From NCBI GenBank assembly GCA_945875845.1, contig CAMCMB010000077.1, positions 1 to 35,331 of the forward strand: DNA of 35,331 nucleotides, read 5' to 3'. The position numbers and the translations under genes were made by a program. Position 1 is the stretch's first letter, and each line of letters begins with the position of its first letter. Under the pieces are notes generated by a model, which was given only the letters and a program-made list of their open reading frames with translations, was not told the origin of the DNA and ran no database searches. Shown here piece after piece: positions 15,748-24,521 of this stretch. The DNA comes from Pirellula staleyi DSM 6068 (GTDB lineage: Bacteria > Planctomycetota > Planctomycetia > Pirellulales > Pirellulaceae).

Positions 15748-17313
15748 TCACGGATCTACGGTTTGATCCGCTTGACGGTCGTCGTCGATGCGATTCCAAG
15801 CGTCTTTTACACGGTTTGGAAGCGAATCCTTGATGAGTTTTTCTTTTTCGGGGACATTTTCCAGCAGCTTCATATCCCGAATGGCTCGATCGTAAAACTC
15901 CTTTGCCGCAGACGCATTCACGACCTTGTTTGTCAAATATCCCATCTCGATATTGGCAATGGTTCGAAGCACATCATCGGCGAACTGCGATTCAATCACC
16001 CGAGTCAGCGATTCGGCAGCCTCCCTGTAATTCTCTCCCTCGATCGCTAATCGCGCGATTTGCAGTTCCGCTTTTAAGTCGTAGTTGCGACTGATTTCGT
16101 CCGTTGCTTTAAAATTTTCGCCTATGGCTCGCCAGTGCTTGAGATCGTTTTCAATCAGGGCGAGAGCATATTGCCGTTGAATCGTCGATTGTCGAACCAC
16201 ACCGGTGGTCGACGACTTCACGGCAAGTAAATCGCGTTGAGTTGCATACAACGTTGCAAATAGGCCAATCCCGATCGAACCAACCACGGTCGCAATCTTC
16301 CAAAGCATCGATCGAGCATGGACGAAGGTTGCCGTAGCTGTGGCCGCAGTCATGGTTCCATTGCGAGATAGCTTTTGCAGCTGTTGGGTGACTGCCAAAT
16401 TGCTTACTCGCTGATGATCAATAACTAAGCCGGCAAATGGGACCATCTGTTCCAAATGACCTTCCAGGCTCGTATCCACGACTTCTCGCAACGCTCGGCT
16501 CAACTCGGATGCAGATGCATAGCGTTCGTCTGGACCTTTGGAGAGCAGTTTATGAACGATGCTCACAAGGGCTGGCGGTAGATCCGGTCGCAGTTGGCTT
16601 AACGGCGGCGGTTCCGCTTGCAAGTGCTGCATGGCAAGCGCCAACGCGGTCTCACCCGAAAAAGGAGGCCGTCCTGACAACATGTGATAGGCTGTCGCTC
16701 CGAGCGAATACAAATCGCTGCGTGAATCGATGGCCAGACCTTGGATCTGCTCAGGGCTCATGTAGAGCGGAGTACCCAGCGTAACACCCACGGCCGTCAA
16801 ATTCTGAGACTGACCACGGGCTCGGGCCAAGCCAAAGTCTGCAACCTTCACTTCGCCATCAGGTGTCAATAATAAATTGTCGGGTTTGATATCCCGATGC
16901 ACTAAGCCGATCGAAGCGGCTTTTTGTAGTGCCGCTGTCGCTTGCCACAAGATCGATACCGACTCCGCCAATGGCAGCGAGCCTCGACGCTGAATGTAAG
17001 CATGCAAATTGCTGCCAGGCACATACTCCTGGGCAATGTAGTGAACCGATTCAAACTTGCCAACATCGTACACTTGGACAATATTCGGATGCATCAGCGA
17101 AGCGACGGCGCGAGCCTCTTGCAAAAATCGCTGCTCATGATCGCTTGAGCCAACAAAGTCCGCACGCATCACTTTCAGCGCGACGTGGCGATGCAACGAC
17201 TCTTGGAAAGCGAGGTATACCTCGGACATACCGCCGACGCCAAGACGATGCAAAATCGAATAGCCCGCGATGCTTTGGTTTGTCAAATCGTTTGAGTCAG
17301 ACTTCGCATTCAT
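15748..17313 (-). CDS. Membrane Ser/Thr protein kinase (PknB-like)
   Basis: A 521-residue Hanks-type Ser/Thr kinase. Subdomains are complete: glycine loop GVGGMSEV (residues 25-32), catalytic Lys47 in VALKV, HRDIKPDN (139-146), DFG (159-161), activation-loop end TPLYMSPE (181-188) and DLYSLGA (200-206). A single TM helix at about 337-357 follows a Thr/Ala-rich linker. The roughly 160-residue C-terminal part is outside the membrane and helical, with NYREAAESLTRV resembling a TPR-type sensor. The start ATG 17313 overlaps the stop of the upstream gene as ATGA, so the kinase is coupled to the GH38-like protein; a longer start at 17439 would overlap it far more. AAGGA about 14 bases upstream is weak. 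Ligand and substrates are not known. Confidence 0.93.
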   Translation of the reverse strand: MNAKSDSNDLTNQSIAGYSILHRLGVGGMSEVYLAFQESLHRHVALKVMRADFVGSSDHEQRFLQEARAVASLMHPNIVQVYDVGKFESVHYIAQEYVPGSNLHAYIQRRGSLPLAESVSILWQATAALQKAASIGLVHRDIKPDNLLLTPDGEVKVADFGLARARGQSQNLTAVGVTLGTPLYMSPEQIQGLAIDSRSDLYSLGATAYHMLSGRPPFSGETALALAMQHLQAEPPPLSQLRPDLPPALVSIVHKLLSKGPDERYASASELSRALREVVDTSLEGHLEQMVPFAGLVIDHQRVSNLAVTQQLQKLSRNGTMTAATATATFVHARSMLWKIATVVGSIGIGLFATLYATQRDLLAVKSSTTGVVRQSTIQRQYALALIENDLKHWRAIGENFKATDEISRNYDLKAELQIARLAIEGENYREAAESLTRVIESQFADDVLRTIANIEMGYLTNKVVNASAAKEFYDRAIRDMKLLENVPEKEKLIKDSLPNRVKDAWNRIDDDRQADQTVDP

Positions 17314-20300
17314 GTGGCGTTCGATTCCTTGGCTGATTCCTTGTTTTTCCATTTCAAGAGGATTCGCGATTGCTCGTGCGCACTGACATTCACGATAATC
17401 TGCCCATCGAATACGTCTAGAGTATCGAACTCGCGGCATTGACTGTCAACTCGCCACGCTGCGGCCACATCCCGGAAAAAGCTAATTTTTGCCGAACCCG
17501 ATTTTCCTTGCGTTTCCTGAATCCACACACAGGCGTCCCCTTTTTGCCCTGTTAGCAGTTCCACTCGCTCCGCCGAAAAACGCTCAGTCGCAAGAACTGG
17601 ATTGGGATTTGTAAAGAAGAAATAAACGCTGGGCAAATTGCATTGAGCCAACCAGGCACCAGCGTCCGGCTTGTCGCGAACCACGCCTGCTTCCTCAATC
17701 ATCCAGGGTGTGTCGCATTGATCCATGGCCGTTTCGTAGGGACGCGGCCAATCCAATCCAACAGCAAAGCGTTCGCTAGCAATCCCCCTTCCGTCTGACG
17801 GGATGGATGAAATGAGAAAGCGTGATTCGTGCCGACGGTGCGCACTCAAGCCGCGAGGCGCGAGGTAAATTCGGTGTTCTGCGTCATCGATTTCAATGAG
17901 TTCCACACTCGCTTGAAGCGGCGATTGCAGTTTCCCCTTGGTGCCTTGCTGCCAAGCATTTACGGACGCACCTTCGTTTAGCCACGCGGTTCTCCATACA
18001 CAACCACACGGATCGCCATTGAGGTTTTCTGCGTGGATCTCAATCTCCACCCATCGAGCGCCTTTCCACAATGTATACCGTGTCATGAGTCGCCCCACAC
18101 TTCCGTCAGGTAGCATGCTCGTGCCAGCCACCTCGATCGTACCTACCAATGGCGACGATTGGATTAATCGGAATTGAACCTCTGTTAATTCGAGGCAATC
18201 GGCTTCCTCCCACTTGCGTTGAACATCGGCATTGCCGCGCACAAGCGATGCCTTGCCGCTAAGTAGACTACCGCGTTTGTTTGCAACATAAATCGAACGC
18301 AAATGGCCGCGTTTCGGATCGATCTGGATCTCCATAAATTCATTGGCAAGTGTCCAATCGGATCTCGCAATTCCAGTTCGCGTTCCGGAGATTCGATTCC
18401 AAAACGAGGGCTTCGCGCTGGACTGCACCGAAACAGCAGCACGGGCGTGCCCGGATTTTCCTGAACGAAAGCGAATAAAGCCAAAAGGTGGAATGTCGAC
18501 AATGGCCCGCGATGTGCCATTTGACGATTCCGAAGCGTAAATGCGACTGCATGACGCTTGATCGATGGTTCCCGGAATGTCCTTTAGGAACAAGCGTTGC
18601 GGATGACTAGACGGGTTCGCGATTAAGTAGCTCGATACTTCTTTGGTTGCCTCCGCATTCGAACTTGTCGTTCGATAGTTGAGAGTCTCTCGTATCTGGA
18701 CAAGTTGCTTCTCGCGACAGGCTTGTATGCGTTGGTGCAAATTGGAACGGGATGCATCATCTTGTTGAGAACCCGCTTTGTCGGTGTCAAACCAACCATC
18801 CAAGCAATTCACCAAGTGCTCAATCTCCGCACCACAAGCATCCTGTTCTCCATTCGTAGGGGGCGCATCCGAAACCGAGTTTTTGGCGACTTGTGTCCAC
18901 AGATATTGAAGGGACTGAAGTCGCTCCAGGCCGACTCGCGTCTGCTGATAGCCAATAATCTTTTGGTGCAACCCATTTTGTTCACGAGTCGATTTTGGAA
19001 TGGGAATTTTAAAGGAATTGCTGGCAAAACTATCGCTGGAGTAAGGCTGACTAGTCGACGCGAAATAGCTTTCTGCGGTATGAAACTTGCCCAATGCGGG
19101 TGTTCGAGCGATGACGCGCAGAAGATCTTGCAGAGGCTGCAATTGGATTCCTGGCCAGTGCGCAAGGATTAATGTGGGAACATGATGGTAGTCCAGTTGT
19201 TTGGAGAGCGATTCGGCCAAATCGATATAACTGTCTGCCGAAGCAGCATCGAAAACGTGTCCCGCGATGGTGTCAAGCGACTTGCCCTCACTGTTCGCTT
19301 GCCAGCGTATCTTGGCTTGATCCTTGTCGGGTATTGTCCCTTCTGCCCAAGCGACCAGTAGCGCGCCTGTGTAACCATGCTGAGTAAGCCATATTGGGTC
19401 TGAGGCTGTGAATCCTGCACGATAACGGGAGAAAACTTTGGGTGCTTCAACGCCTAACTCCTCGTAAGAACGAATACCGCGTCCAAGCTCTCGACGAATC
19501 GCGGAGGAAGAGAGATAGGAATGTGGGCGATCGAACTCAAGCCCACCTACAAGCGAGATCTGCTTGTCGGCAATACCTTGTACAATGCGAGACCACGCAT
19601 TGGCATTTCGGTCTTTGAGCGACTTGAGCAAAGCCGAAGTCGCGAGCAGATTGGTCGGATGACTTGTCTCAATTTGTCGATCGAGCGAAGGACCGAGCGT
19701 CGTCGTCGCCAATAAAATGACGTCTAACAGGTAGGCTTGCTGAGAACAGTATCGATCTCGTTCTTGAGATAGGGAATCGAAACACGATTGCAACCATCTC
19801 TCTGTTTCCTCGGCATCGTTAGAAAGCGAGGCCCTCGCGGCGGAGAGCGTTTGCTCACCGAACATGATCCAGTCTATATTCCACGAATAACGGAGCTTGC
19901 GAGCAAGGATCTGAATTTGCAAAACGGCGTACCCCAACGCGTAAAAATCATCGAGCAAAATCGGTGATTCCGTGCTTGGTTCGCTTAGCCCGCTTTCGAT
20001 TGCCGGTCGAACCGATTCCAGCAGCGACGATACCAAATTTGCTCTCGATTTCGAGTTGGAATCGACGAGAACGCATTGACCAAGCTCTAAACGTTCTCGC
20101 TGTGGTTGGTCCACTTTCAATATGGAGACCTCAGGACAAACGACGAGTGCATGTTCGAGATCGAGCGCGCTGCCATCCGCTTTTTTCCATTCCGGCAACG
20201 TTCCCAACGCCGTCAGAAGTCTAGGATCCCACTGACAAGTCCAAGCATTCAAGAAATCGAGGGCAGCATCATGGCCCATTCGTGCTGGCAAATCCTCAAG

Positions 20301-20345
20301 TGAGGAGCTTGGAATAACAAAGATCGATCGTTTCAATTCAGTCAT
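17310..20345 (-). CDS. Large GH38-like (alpha-mannosidase-related) protein
   Basis: A 1011-residue cytoplasmic protein without a signal peptide. The middle (VFSRYRAGFTASDPIWLTQHGYTGALLVAWAEG, about residues 315-350) and the C-terminal beta part (NEFMEIQIDPKRGHLRSIYVANKRGSLL, about 700-730) recall glycoside hydrolase family 38 N- and C-terminal domains; RYTLWKGARWVEIEIHAEN and AHRRHESRFL fit the latter. The catalytic Asp/His set at the very start of the family (HxHxDxxW) is not visible; instead LEDLPARMGHDAALDFLNAW is seen. So hydrolase activity is uncertain, and it may be a regulatory or non-catalytic relative. ATG 20345 is used; the ribosome site is weak. The stop overlaps the kinase start by ATGA, an unusual pairing suggesting a glycan-sensing or regulatory link. 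GH38 is inferred from pattern only. Confidence 0.6.
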   Translation of the reverse strand: MTELKRSIFVIPSSSLEDLPARMGHDAALDFLNAWTCQWDPRLLTALGTLPEWKKADGSALDLEHALVVCPEVSILKVDQPQRERLELGQCVLVDSNSKSRANLVSSLLESVRPAIESGLSEPSTESPILLDDFYALGYAVLQIQILARKLRYSWNIDWIMFGEQTLSAARASLSNDAEETERWLQSCFDSLSQERDRYCSQQAYLLDVILLATTTLGPSLDRQIETSHPTNLLATSALLKSLKDRNANAWSRIVQGIADKQISLVGGLEFDRPHSYLSSSAIRRELGRGIRSYEELGVEAPKVFSRYRAGFTASDPIWLTQHGYTGALLVAWAEGTIPDKDQAKIRWQANSEGKSLDTIAGHVFDAASADSYIDLAESLSKQLDYHHVPTLILAHWPGIQLQPLQDLLRVIARTPALGKFHTAESYFASTSQPYSSDSFASNSFKIPIPKSTREQNGLHQKIIGYQQTRVGLERLQSLQYLWTQVAKNSVSDAPPTNGEQDACGAEIEHLVNCLDGWFDTDKAGSQQDDASRSNLHQRIQACREKQLVQIRETLNYRTTSSNAEATKEVSSYLIANPSSHPQRLFLKDIPGTIDQASCSRIYASESSNGTSRAIVDIPPFGFIRFRSGKSGHARAAVSVQSSAKPSFWNRISGTRTGIARSDWTLANEFMEIQIDPKRGHLRSIYVANKRGSLLSGKASLVRGNADVQRKWEEADCLELTEVQFRLIQSSPLVGTIEVAGTSMLPDGSVGRLMTRYTLWKGARWVEIEIHAENLNGDPCGCVWRTAWLNEGASVNAWQQGTKGKLQSPLQASVELIEIDDAEHRIYLAPRGLSAHRRHESRFLISSIPSDGRGIASERFAVGLDWPRPYETAMDQCDTPWMIEEAGVVRDKPDAGAWLAQCNLPSVYFFFTNPNPVLATERFSAERVELLTGQKGDACVWIQETQGKSGSAKISFFRDVAAAWRVDSQCREFDTLDVFDGQIIVNVSAHEQSRILLKWKNKESAKESNAT

Positions 20346-20652
20346 TAGGTCGCAGGTATTTTGAGGTAGGAATCTACTCTCCCATACTACCACAACACGG
20401 AAAACCTGCGACAGGATGGCCACAAGAAGAGCCCGTGCGACCTGTGAATTTTATTCGCGAAGGGCAAAACATAGTCGCCTTTTGCTCCGCAAAAGTTGCG
20501 TAAATGACGCGTTCTTTCGCGGATAGGCTGTGAATTGATTCTGATTGACTCACCGGACGGCTCGCGCCGTTCCGCCACCAAATGTTAGTGGCAGGGCGCG
20601 AGCCCTTCGGTGATGACCCAAGCATTTTTTTACAGTCTAGGAGCGAAAGTGT

Positions 20653-20740
20653 CACACGGAGGCACAAAGACACAGAGGGAATGCCGACGATCCGTATCGG
20701 GTAAAAAATACTTTTCTCTGTGTCTCCGTGACTCTGTGTG
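20653..20740. repeat. Imperfect inverted repeat, 25-base arms
   Basis: The left arm 20653-20677 (cacacggaggcacaaagacacagag) reverse-complements most of 20716-20740 (ctctgtgtctccgtgactctgtgtg), with 38 bases between. This inverted repeat is recognisable from many bacterial genomes. The loop is AT-rich. Confidence 0.75.
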
Positions 20741-20850
20741 AAAAATCATGCATGCCGAGTTTTCGGATAGGCTGTGAATTTTTGGGTGGTGCACTTTTTG
20801 GCGGCAGTTTGACAACCCAACACGTAAGCGAGCAACCGAAGGCAATCCCT

Positions 20851-21097
20851 CGCTTACCGGCTTGTTGCTTTAATGGGCTGTGACTCGGGGTATTCGAAAG
20901 TGGCATGGGCGTCTCGCCCATGGATTCACAAGCGAGCGAGCTCGTGCCACGCTTTGGTAACCCGACGCGTAACGGCTTGTTGCTTTATTGGTACGACGGA
21001 CTTCCAAGTCCGTCGAATTCCCCATTGACGGACTTGGAAGTCCGTCATACCGCCCTTAACCAATAACGACTTCACTAAAGCAACAAGCCGGTAAGCG
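20851..21097. repeat. Nested palindromic element with 22-base perfect inverted ends
   Basis: Bases 20851-20872 (starting cgcttaccgg) are the exact reverse complement of 21076-21097. Inside sit a copy of a core with two small palindromes, acggacttccaagtccgt and acggacttggaagtccgt (about 20997-21048), and a gtggcatgggcgtctcgcccatg repeat (20900-20922). A third related string, cggcttgttgcttta, occurs at 20973-20987. A related core lies at 33719-33776. It may be a small mobile repeat into which another was inserted. Confidence 0.75.
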
Positions 21098-21189
21098 TCG
21101 GTTTACCAGAGCCTATCCGACGGAGAACGCACCTTTCGCGCAGCGAAAGGCGACGATACCAAATCACAGCCTTAGCAAGCTTGCTGAAA

Positions 21190-21696
21190 TCAACTGGACC
21201 GCACACGCATGGACTCGTGATCCAACAGCCATTTTTTGGCCGTGAGCCCACCGCCGTAACCGGTCAGTGCTCCATTCGCACCAATCACTCGATGGCAAGG
21301 CACGATGATGGAAATCGGATTGCGTCCGTTGGCCATCCCCACAGCCCGTGACGCATTCGGATTCCCAAGATCACGAGCCAACTCACCGTAGCCACATGTC
21401 TTTCCGTATGGTATCTGACAAAGTCCCTTCCATACTCGCTTTTGAAACTCCGTTCCCACCGCAGCCGTCGGCACATCGAATTGAATGCGCTCACCAGAAA
21501 AGTATTCGTTCAATTGAATAATTACGTCTTCAAACACGTCATCCTTTCGTGTCCAGTCCCCCACGATCAAGGGGGTGTGCTTTTGATTGCGGATGTAGAC
21601 ACCGCACAGAAATTGCGTATCACCAGTCAACAGCAATTCGCCAAGCGGTGACTCCAGGCAGCTATAAAATAGTTTCGTTTCCATCGTTGGTTTCAT
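21190..21696 (-). CDS. ogt: Methylated-DNA--protein-cysteine S-methyltransferase
   Basis: A 168-residue suicide DNA-repair protein that moves the methyl group of O6-methylguanine to its own Cys. The active site PCHRV is at residues 133-137 with Cys134, and [13 protein letters not shown] (about 95-107) and [37 protein letters not shown] carry the DNA-binding helix and Asn hinge. [12 protein letters not shown] is the standard C-terminus. It lacks the Ada N-terminal domain, so it is of the Ogt type. Start candidates are ATG 21696 (used), ATG 21684 and GTG 21705; none has a strong ribosome site. It is transcribed away from the divergent oxidoreductase gene. Confidence 0.95.
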   Translation of the reverse strand: MKPTMETKLFYSCLESPLGELLLTGDTQFLCGVYIRNQKHTPLIVGDWTRKDDVFEDVIIQLNEYFSGERIQFDVPTAAVGTEFQKRVWKGLCQIPYGKTCGYGELARDLGNPNASRAVGMANGRNPISIIVPCHRVIGANGALTGYGGGLTAKKWLLDHESMRVRSS

Positions 21697-21979
21697 CTCG
21701 TTCACATGGGGTTGAATGGAAGAAGTTCATTCAAGCCCCCTTTATAGCAAATGTCGAAACGCTACACCGAAACGCGACACCGAAAGGCTGTGCACCTTTG
21801 TAGCGGAACAGCGCAAGCTGTCCGGTGAGGATTCCCGGATCACTCAGGAACTCACCAGAATTCACCATGCTGCACGCGCCGGCGCGCTCCGCTCAGCGCC
21901 GGCGCGCTCCGCTCAGCGCCGGCTCGACGTATCTGTTACAATGTTGATGACAAGGCTACTTACCATAAGGAAACCAACG
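21697..21979. repeat. Divergent intergenic region with GC-rich 20-base repeats
   Basis: Between the divergent alkyltransferase and oxidoreductase genes lie 283 bases with two full and one partial copies of a 20-base unit, gcgccggcgcgctccgctca (21877-21896, 21897-21916, then part). A tgtagcggaacagcgcaagctgtccggtga repeat at about 21797-21827 has a close copy at 35002-35031. Open frames running through here are not gene extensions. Promoters for both genes should lie here but could not be identified. Confidence 0.7.
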
Positions 21980-23278
21980 ATGCCCCAGTCCAAGCAAGAC
22001 TCCCATTCCACGCGGCGCGAGTTCGCATCCGCCGTCGCTCTTACTGGAGGTGCGATCGCCGCTTCCATGAATATTTCCCCAGTGCACGCGTCGGGCAACG
22101 ACACACTGAAGGTTGGGCTGATCGGTTGCGGTGGACGGGGCACTGGCGCTGCCGCGCAGGCCCTCAAGGCCGATGGCAGAGTCAAGCTGATTGCGATGGC
22201 GGATGCCTTTGCGGATCGAATTCAAATGAGTCTCAGAAGTCTCAAGGGAATCGAAGGGCTTGAGTCCAAGTTGGATGTACCTCTCGAAAGGCAATTTGTT
22301 GGCTTTGATGCCTACAACCAATTACTAGCCAGCGGTGTGGATGTCGTGCTTTTGACGTCCCCTCCCCATTTCCGGCCCATTCACCTAAAGGCCGCGGTGG
22401 ATGCAGGTAAGCACGTGTTTGCTGAAAAGCCATGCGCAGTGGATACTCCTGGTGTTCACTCGGTGCTGAAGAGTTGTGCCGAGGCGAAAAAGAAGGGACT
22501 CTCGATCGTTTCAGGGCTTTGTTTGCGCTATCACTTGCCTTTTCAAGAAGCCGTCCATCGAATCGGAGACGGGGCGATTGGTGACGTTCGAACCTTGCTC
22601 GCGAATGACTACCGAGGTCCCATCTGGGTAAAGCCACGACAGCCCGATTGGTCTGACATGGTCTGGCAAATGAAGAATTGGTACTACTTCACATGGCTGT
22701 CCGGCGATTTCAACGTCGAACAACATGTTCACAATCTCGACTTGTGCGCTTGGGCAATGGGTGACCAGTACCCCACGCGTGCGATTGGGATGGGCGGGCG
22801 CGAGGTACGCAAAGGACCCGAGTACGGCAACATTTTCGATCACCATAGTGTTGTTTATGAGTATTCCAATGGAGCTCAATTGGTCAGCAACACACGCCAA
22901 ATCCCGGACTGCAAATCGGACATCAGCGTCACCGTTCTGGGCTCACAAGGTACGGCCTTTCTCCGAGAGCGAAAGAACGGTGCCAGGATCACTGGCAAGA
23001 ATGAATGGGTGAATCGCGAAGAAGGCAAGCTTCATTATCAGGCCGAGCATGACGAACTGTTCGCGAGCATCCGCGCAGGAACGCCAATCAACAACGGTGA
23101 GTACATGGCGAAAAGCACTTTATTGGCCATAATGGGACGGATGGCGACGTACACGGGCCAAGAAATCACCTGGGAAATGGCTTGGAATTCCAAGGAAGAC
23201 CTTAGTCCACCACAATACGAGTGGGGCGTGCTGGAAACTCCATCGATTGCGATACCCGGCGTCACCAAATTTGTGTGA
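21980..23278 (+). CDS. Tat-exported Gfo/Idh/MocA family oxidoreductase
   Basis: A 432-residue NAD(P)-dependent oxidoreductase of the Gfo/Idh/MocA family. STRREFASAVALTGGAIAAS (residues 10-29) is a twin-arginine signal, so it is probably exported with its cofactor. The Rossmann GCGGRG motif is at about 49-54, and EKPCAVD (about 148-154) is the conserved EKP with the catalytic Lys. YYFTWLSGDFNVEQHVHNLDLCAWAMGD (about 236-263) carries the usual His and Asp of the second domain. ATG 21980 has AAGGAA (21967-21972) upstream; the longer frame from 21716 runs through repeats. It lies divergent from the alkyltransferase and convergent with a beta-propeller gene. The substrate, probably a sugar or polyol, cannot be told from sequence. 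Confidence 0.92.
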   Translation: MPQSKQDSHSTRREFASAVALTGGAIAASMNISPVHASGNDTLKVGLIGCGGRGTGAAAQALKADGRVKLIAMADAFADRIQMSLRSLKGIEGLESKLDVPLERQFVGFDAYNQLLASGVDVVLLTSPPHFRPIHLKAAVDAGKHVFAEKPCAVDTPGVHSVLKSCAEAKKKGLSIVSGLCLRYHLPFQEAVHRIGDGAIGDVRTLLANDYRGPIWVKPRQPDWSDMVWQMKNWYYFTWLSGDFNVEQHVHNLDLCAWAMGDQYPTRAIGMGGREVRKGPEYGNIFDHHSVVYEYSNGAQLVSNTRQIPDCKSDISVTVLGSQGTAFLRERKNGARITGKNEWVNREEGKLHYQAEHDELFASIRAGTPINNGEYMAKSTLLAIMGRMATYTGQEITWEMAWNSKEDLSPPQYEWGVLETPSIAIPGVTKFV

Positions 23279-23293
23279 ACTGCATTCGACGGT

Positions 23294-23311
23294 GACATCC
23301 GCTGGGATGTC
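23294..23311. terminator. Hairpin between convergent genes
   Basis: A seven-base stem gacatcc/ggatgtc with a gctg loop lies between the stop codons of the oxidoreductase (plus) and the beta-propeller gene (minus), only 37 bases apart. There is no T tract on either side. It could act in both directions, but this is only positional inference. Confidence 0.4.
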
Positions 23312-23315
23312 TTCG

Positions 23316-24257
23316 TTACTTCTCAAGTTTGCCGATGATTTTTCTAGCCAACTTCGATTGCTCATCGTCTAAGATCTGCCAGCATGCGAGTCCATTTCCA
23401 ACGAGATCATATTGATCAAATATCCAACCGACCTTCATCTGCCGATCGATCTCGAAGATTTGAGGATTCTCCGGGCCGGCATGGCAATTGCCAACCACAA
23501 AATTACCGTTGGATAGTTCCTCAAGGCAGGTGGTCCATTTCAGATCGATGTTCGTACCCGCAACGCGATTTTTGATCTCCCAAACAACCTTTTTATCCGG
23601 CGAAACTTCGACAACACTATTGCCGCTCCCGGATGCGATCAACGTGTTTCCGTTTCGAAGTCGAATCGCACCGTAGACCCGCGTGCCGATTGGGTATTCC
23701 CAAACGACTTCACCCGCTCGGTTGTATTCGGTGACCACTCCCGGTTGTTCCGAGCAAACGAGGTAGGTCCCTTGCGGTGTGATGCGCATCAACCGAGTGG
23801 ATTGCGTTCCGCCTTGCTTGAGCGGGATCTCATGGACAATCTTTCCCTCGGAATCGACCTCGATGATTCGGCCGACGCCACTCTCGGCGATCACAGTGCG
23901 ACCGTTCGGCAACCGAGCAAACGCGTGAACATCCACCTTCTTTCCTGCGTTCCCATTCTTCGTTGCTGAGTCGTAGCTCCAAACGACTTTGTTGTCGAGC
24001 GATATCTCGGTGAGTTTGGTCCAATCATCGTGAAAGAGGATATTGCCGTTGGGGAGGAACTGCACATCGTGATGCCCTGCGTGGCCTTGTGCTGGTCCGC
24101 CCGTTTTGTGGGACCATAAAACCTTCCCTTCGGAATCGCATATCGCGACAATGTTTTTGCCGTACGATGCGCTCACCAGTACCAGTCGTTCGGCGCGGGA
24201 GTTACCAGCAAAGAAAAGACATGCCAAAAGGGCAACAAGCAGGACACCTGGTTTCAT
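23316..24257 (-). CDS. Secreted beta-propeller (PQQ-like repeat) protein
   Basis: A 313-residue exported protein. The signal peptide (MKPGVLLVALLACLFFAGNSRA) is followed by six or seven repeats of about 40 residues with a pattern such as GKVLWSHKTGG, NKVVWSYDSA, AGEVVWEYPIG and DKKVVWEIKN: each has a small-residue turn, a V-V-W-E/S strand and an NGNTL/NGRTV/NGNIL hairpin. This is a PQQ-type or arylsulfotransferase-like beta-propeller. No catalytic residues are identified, so the role is unknown. The start is ATG 24257; a weak ribosome site is seen. It ends 37 bases from the convergent oxidoreductase. Confidence 0.85.
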   Translation of the reverse strand: MKPGVLLVALLACLFFAGNSRAERLVLVSASYGKNIVAICDSEGKVLWSHKTGGPAQGHAGHHDVQFLPNGNILFHDDWTKLTEISLDNKVVWSYDSATKNGNAGKKVDVHAFARLPNGRTVIAESGVGRIIEVDSEGKIVHEIPLKQGGTQSTRLMRITPQGTYLVCSEQPGVVTEYNRAGEVVWEYPIGTRVYGAIRLRNGNTLIASGSGNSVVEVSPDKKVVWEIKNRVAGTNIDLKWTTCLEELSNGNFVVGNCHAGPENPQIFEIDRQMKVGWIFDQYDLVGNGLACWQILDDEQSKLARKIIGKLEK

Positions 24258-24521
24258 GGAAGCGTTCGTTTCAACAAAAGGAGAGTTACGAGGGCCTAAA
24301 TTAAGGCTTGGTTATTGTAAACCATCTTGAACTGACTTGCATCGTCGTGCTTCAGGGAACGCTAGACTCGAAATCCCAATGGATTTGCATACTTTCCGTG
24401 CGTTTTCTCCCCCTCGTCGCTCTCCCCGAGTAAAGGGCGCCTAGATGCGCTGAACGCAGGCTCAACTGGCCGACACAACTTGTGTCGGTTGGAGATCACT
24501 GTTATCACCGGTGATCTTCGT
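24258..24521. other. Gap with strong hairpins
   Basis: Between two minus-strand genes, 264 bases without a gene. At 24470-24488 ccgacacaa-c-ttgtgtcgg is nearly a perfect palindrome, with weaker flanking pairs out to ctcaac (24461) and ttggag (24494). At 24494-24516 gatcac/gtgatc encloses an 11-base loop. These lie just past the VWA stop, so they may aid termination there; no T tract is present. A promoter for the beta-propeller gene should lie in the remainder. Confidence 0.45.

Larger units (their letters stand above)
20346..21189. other. Repeat-rich non-coding region, about 840 bases
   Basis: No gene is supported. The region stacks several repeats: an inverted element with gtcgcctttt-gctccgc arms (20474-20520, with an inverted cousin at 21113-21165), a gagccgtccgg type at about 20545-20605, a cacacggaggcac inverted repeat (20653-20740), a 22-base inverted repeat pair with a palindromic core (20851-21097), and ggataggctgtgaatt at 20521-20536 and again at 20765-20780. 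These resemble insertions of short non-autonomous repeats into each other. It separates the GH38-like gene from the DNA alkyltransferase. Confidence 0.75.

Noticed and set aside
21716-21979. Extended N-terminus of the oxidoreductase frame
   Set aside because: The upstream codons run through GC-rich repeats, and ATG 21980 has a good ribosome site followed by a Tat signal.
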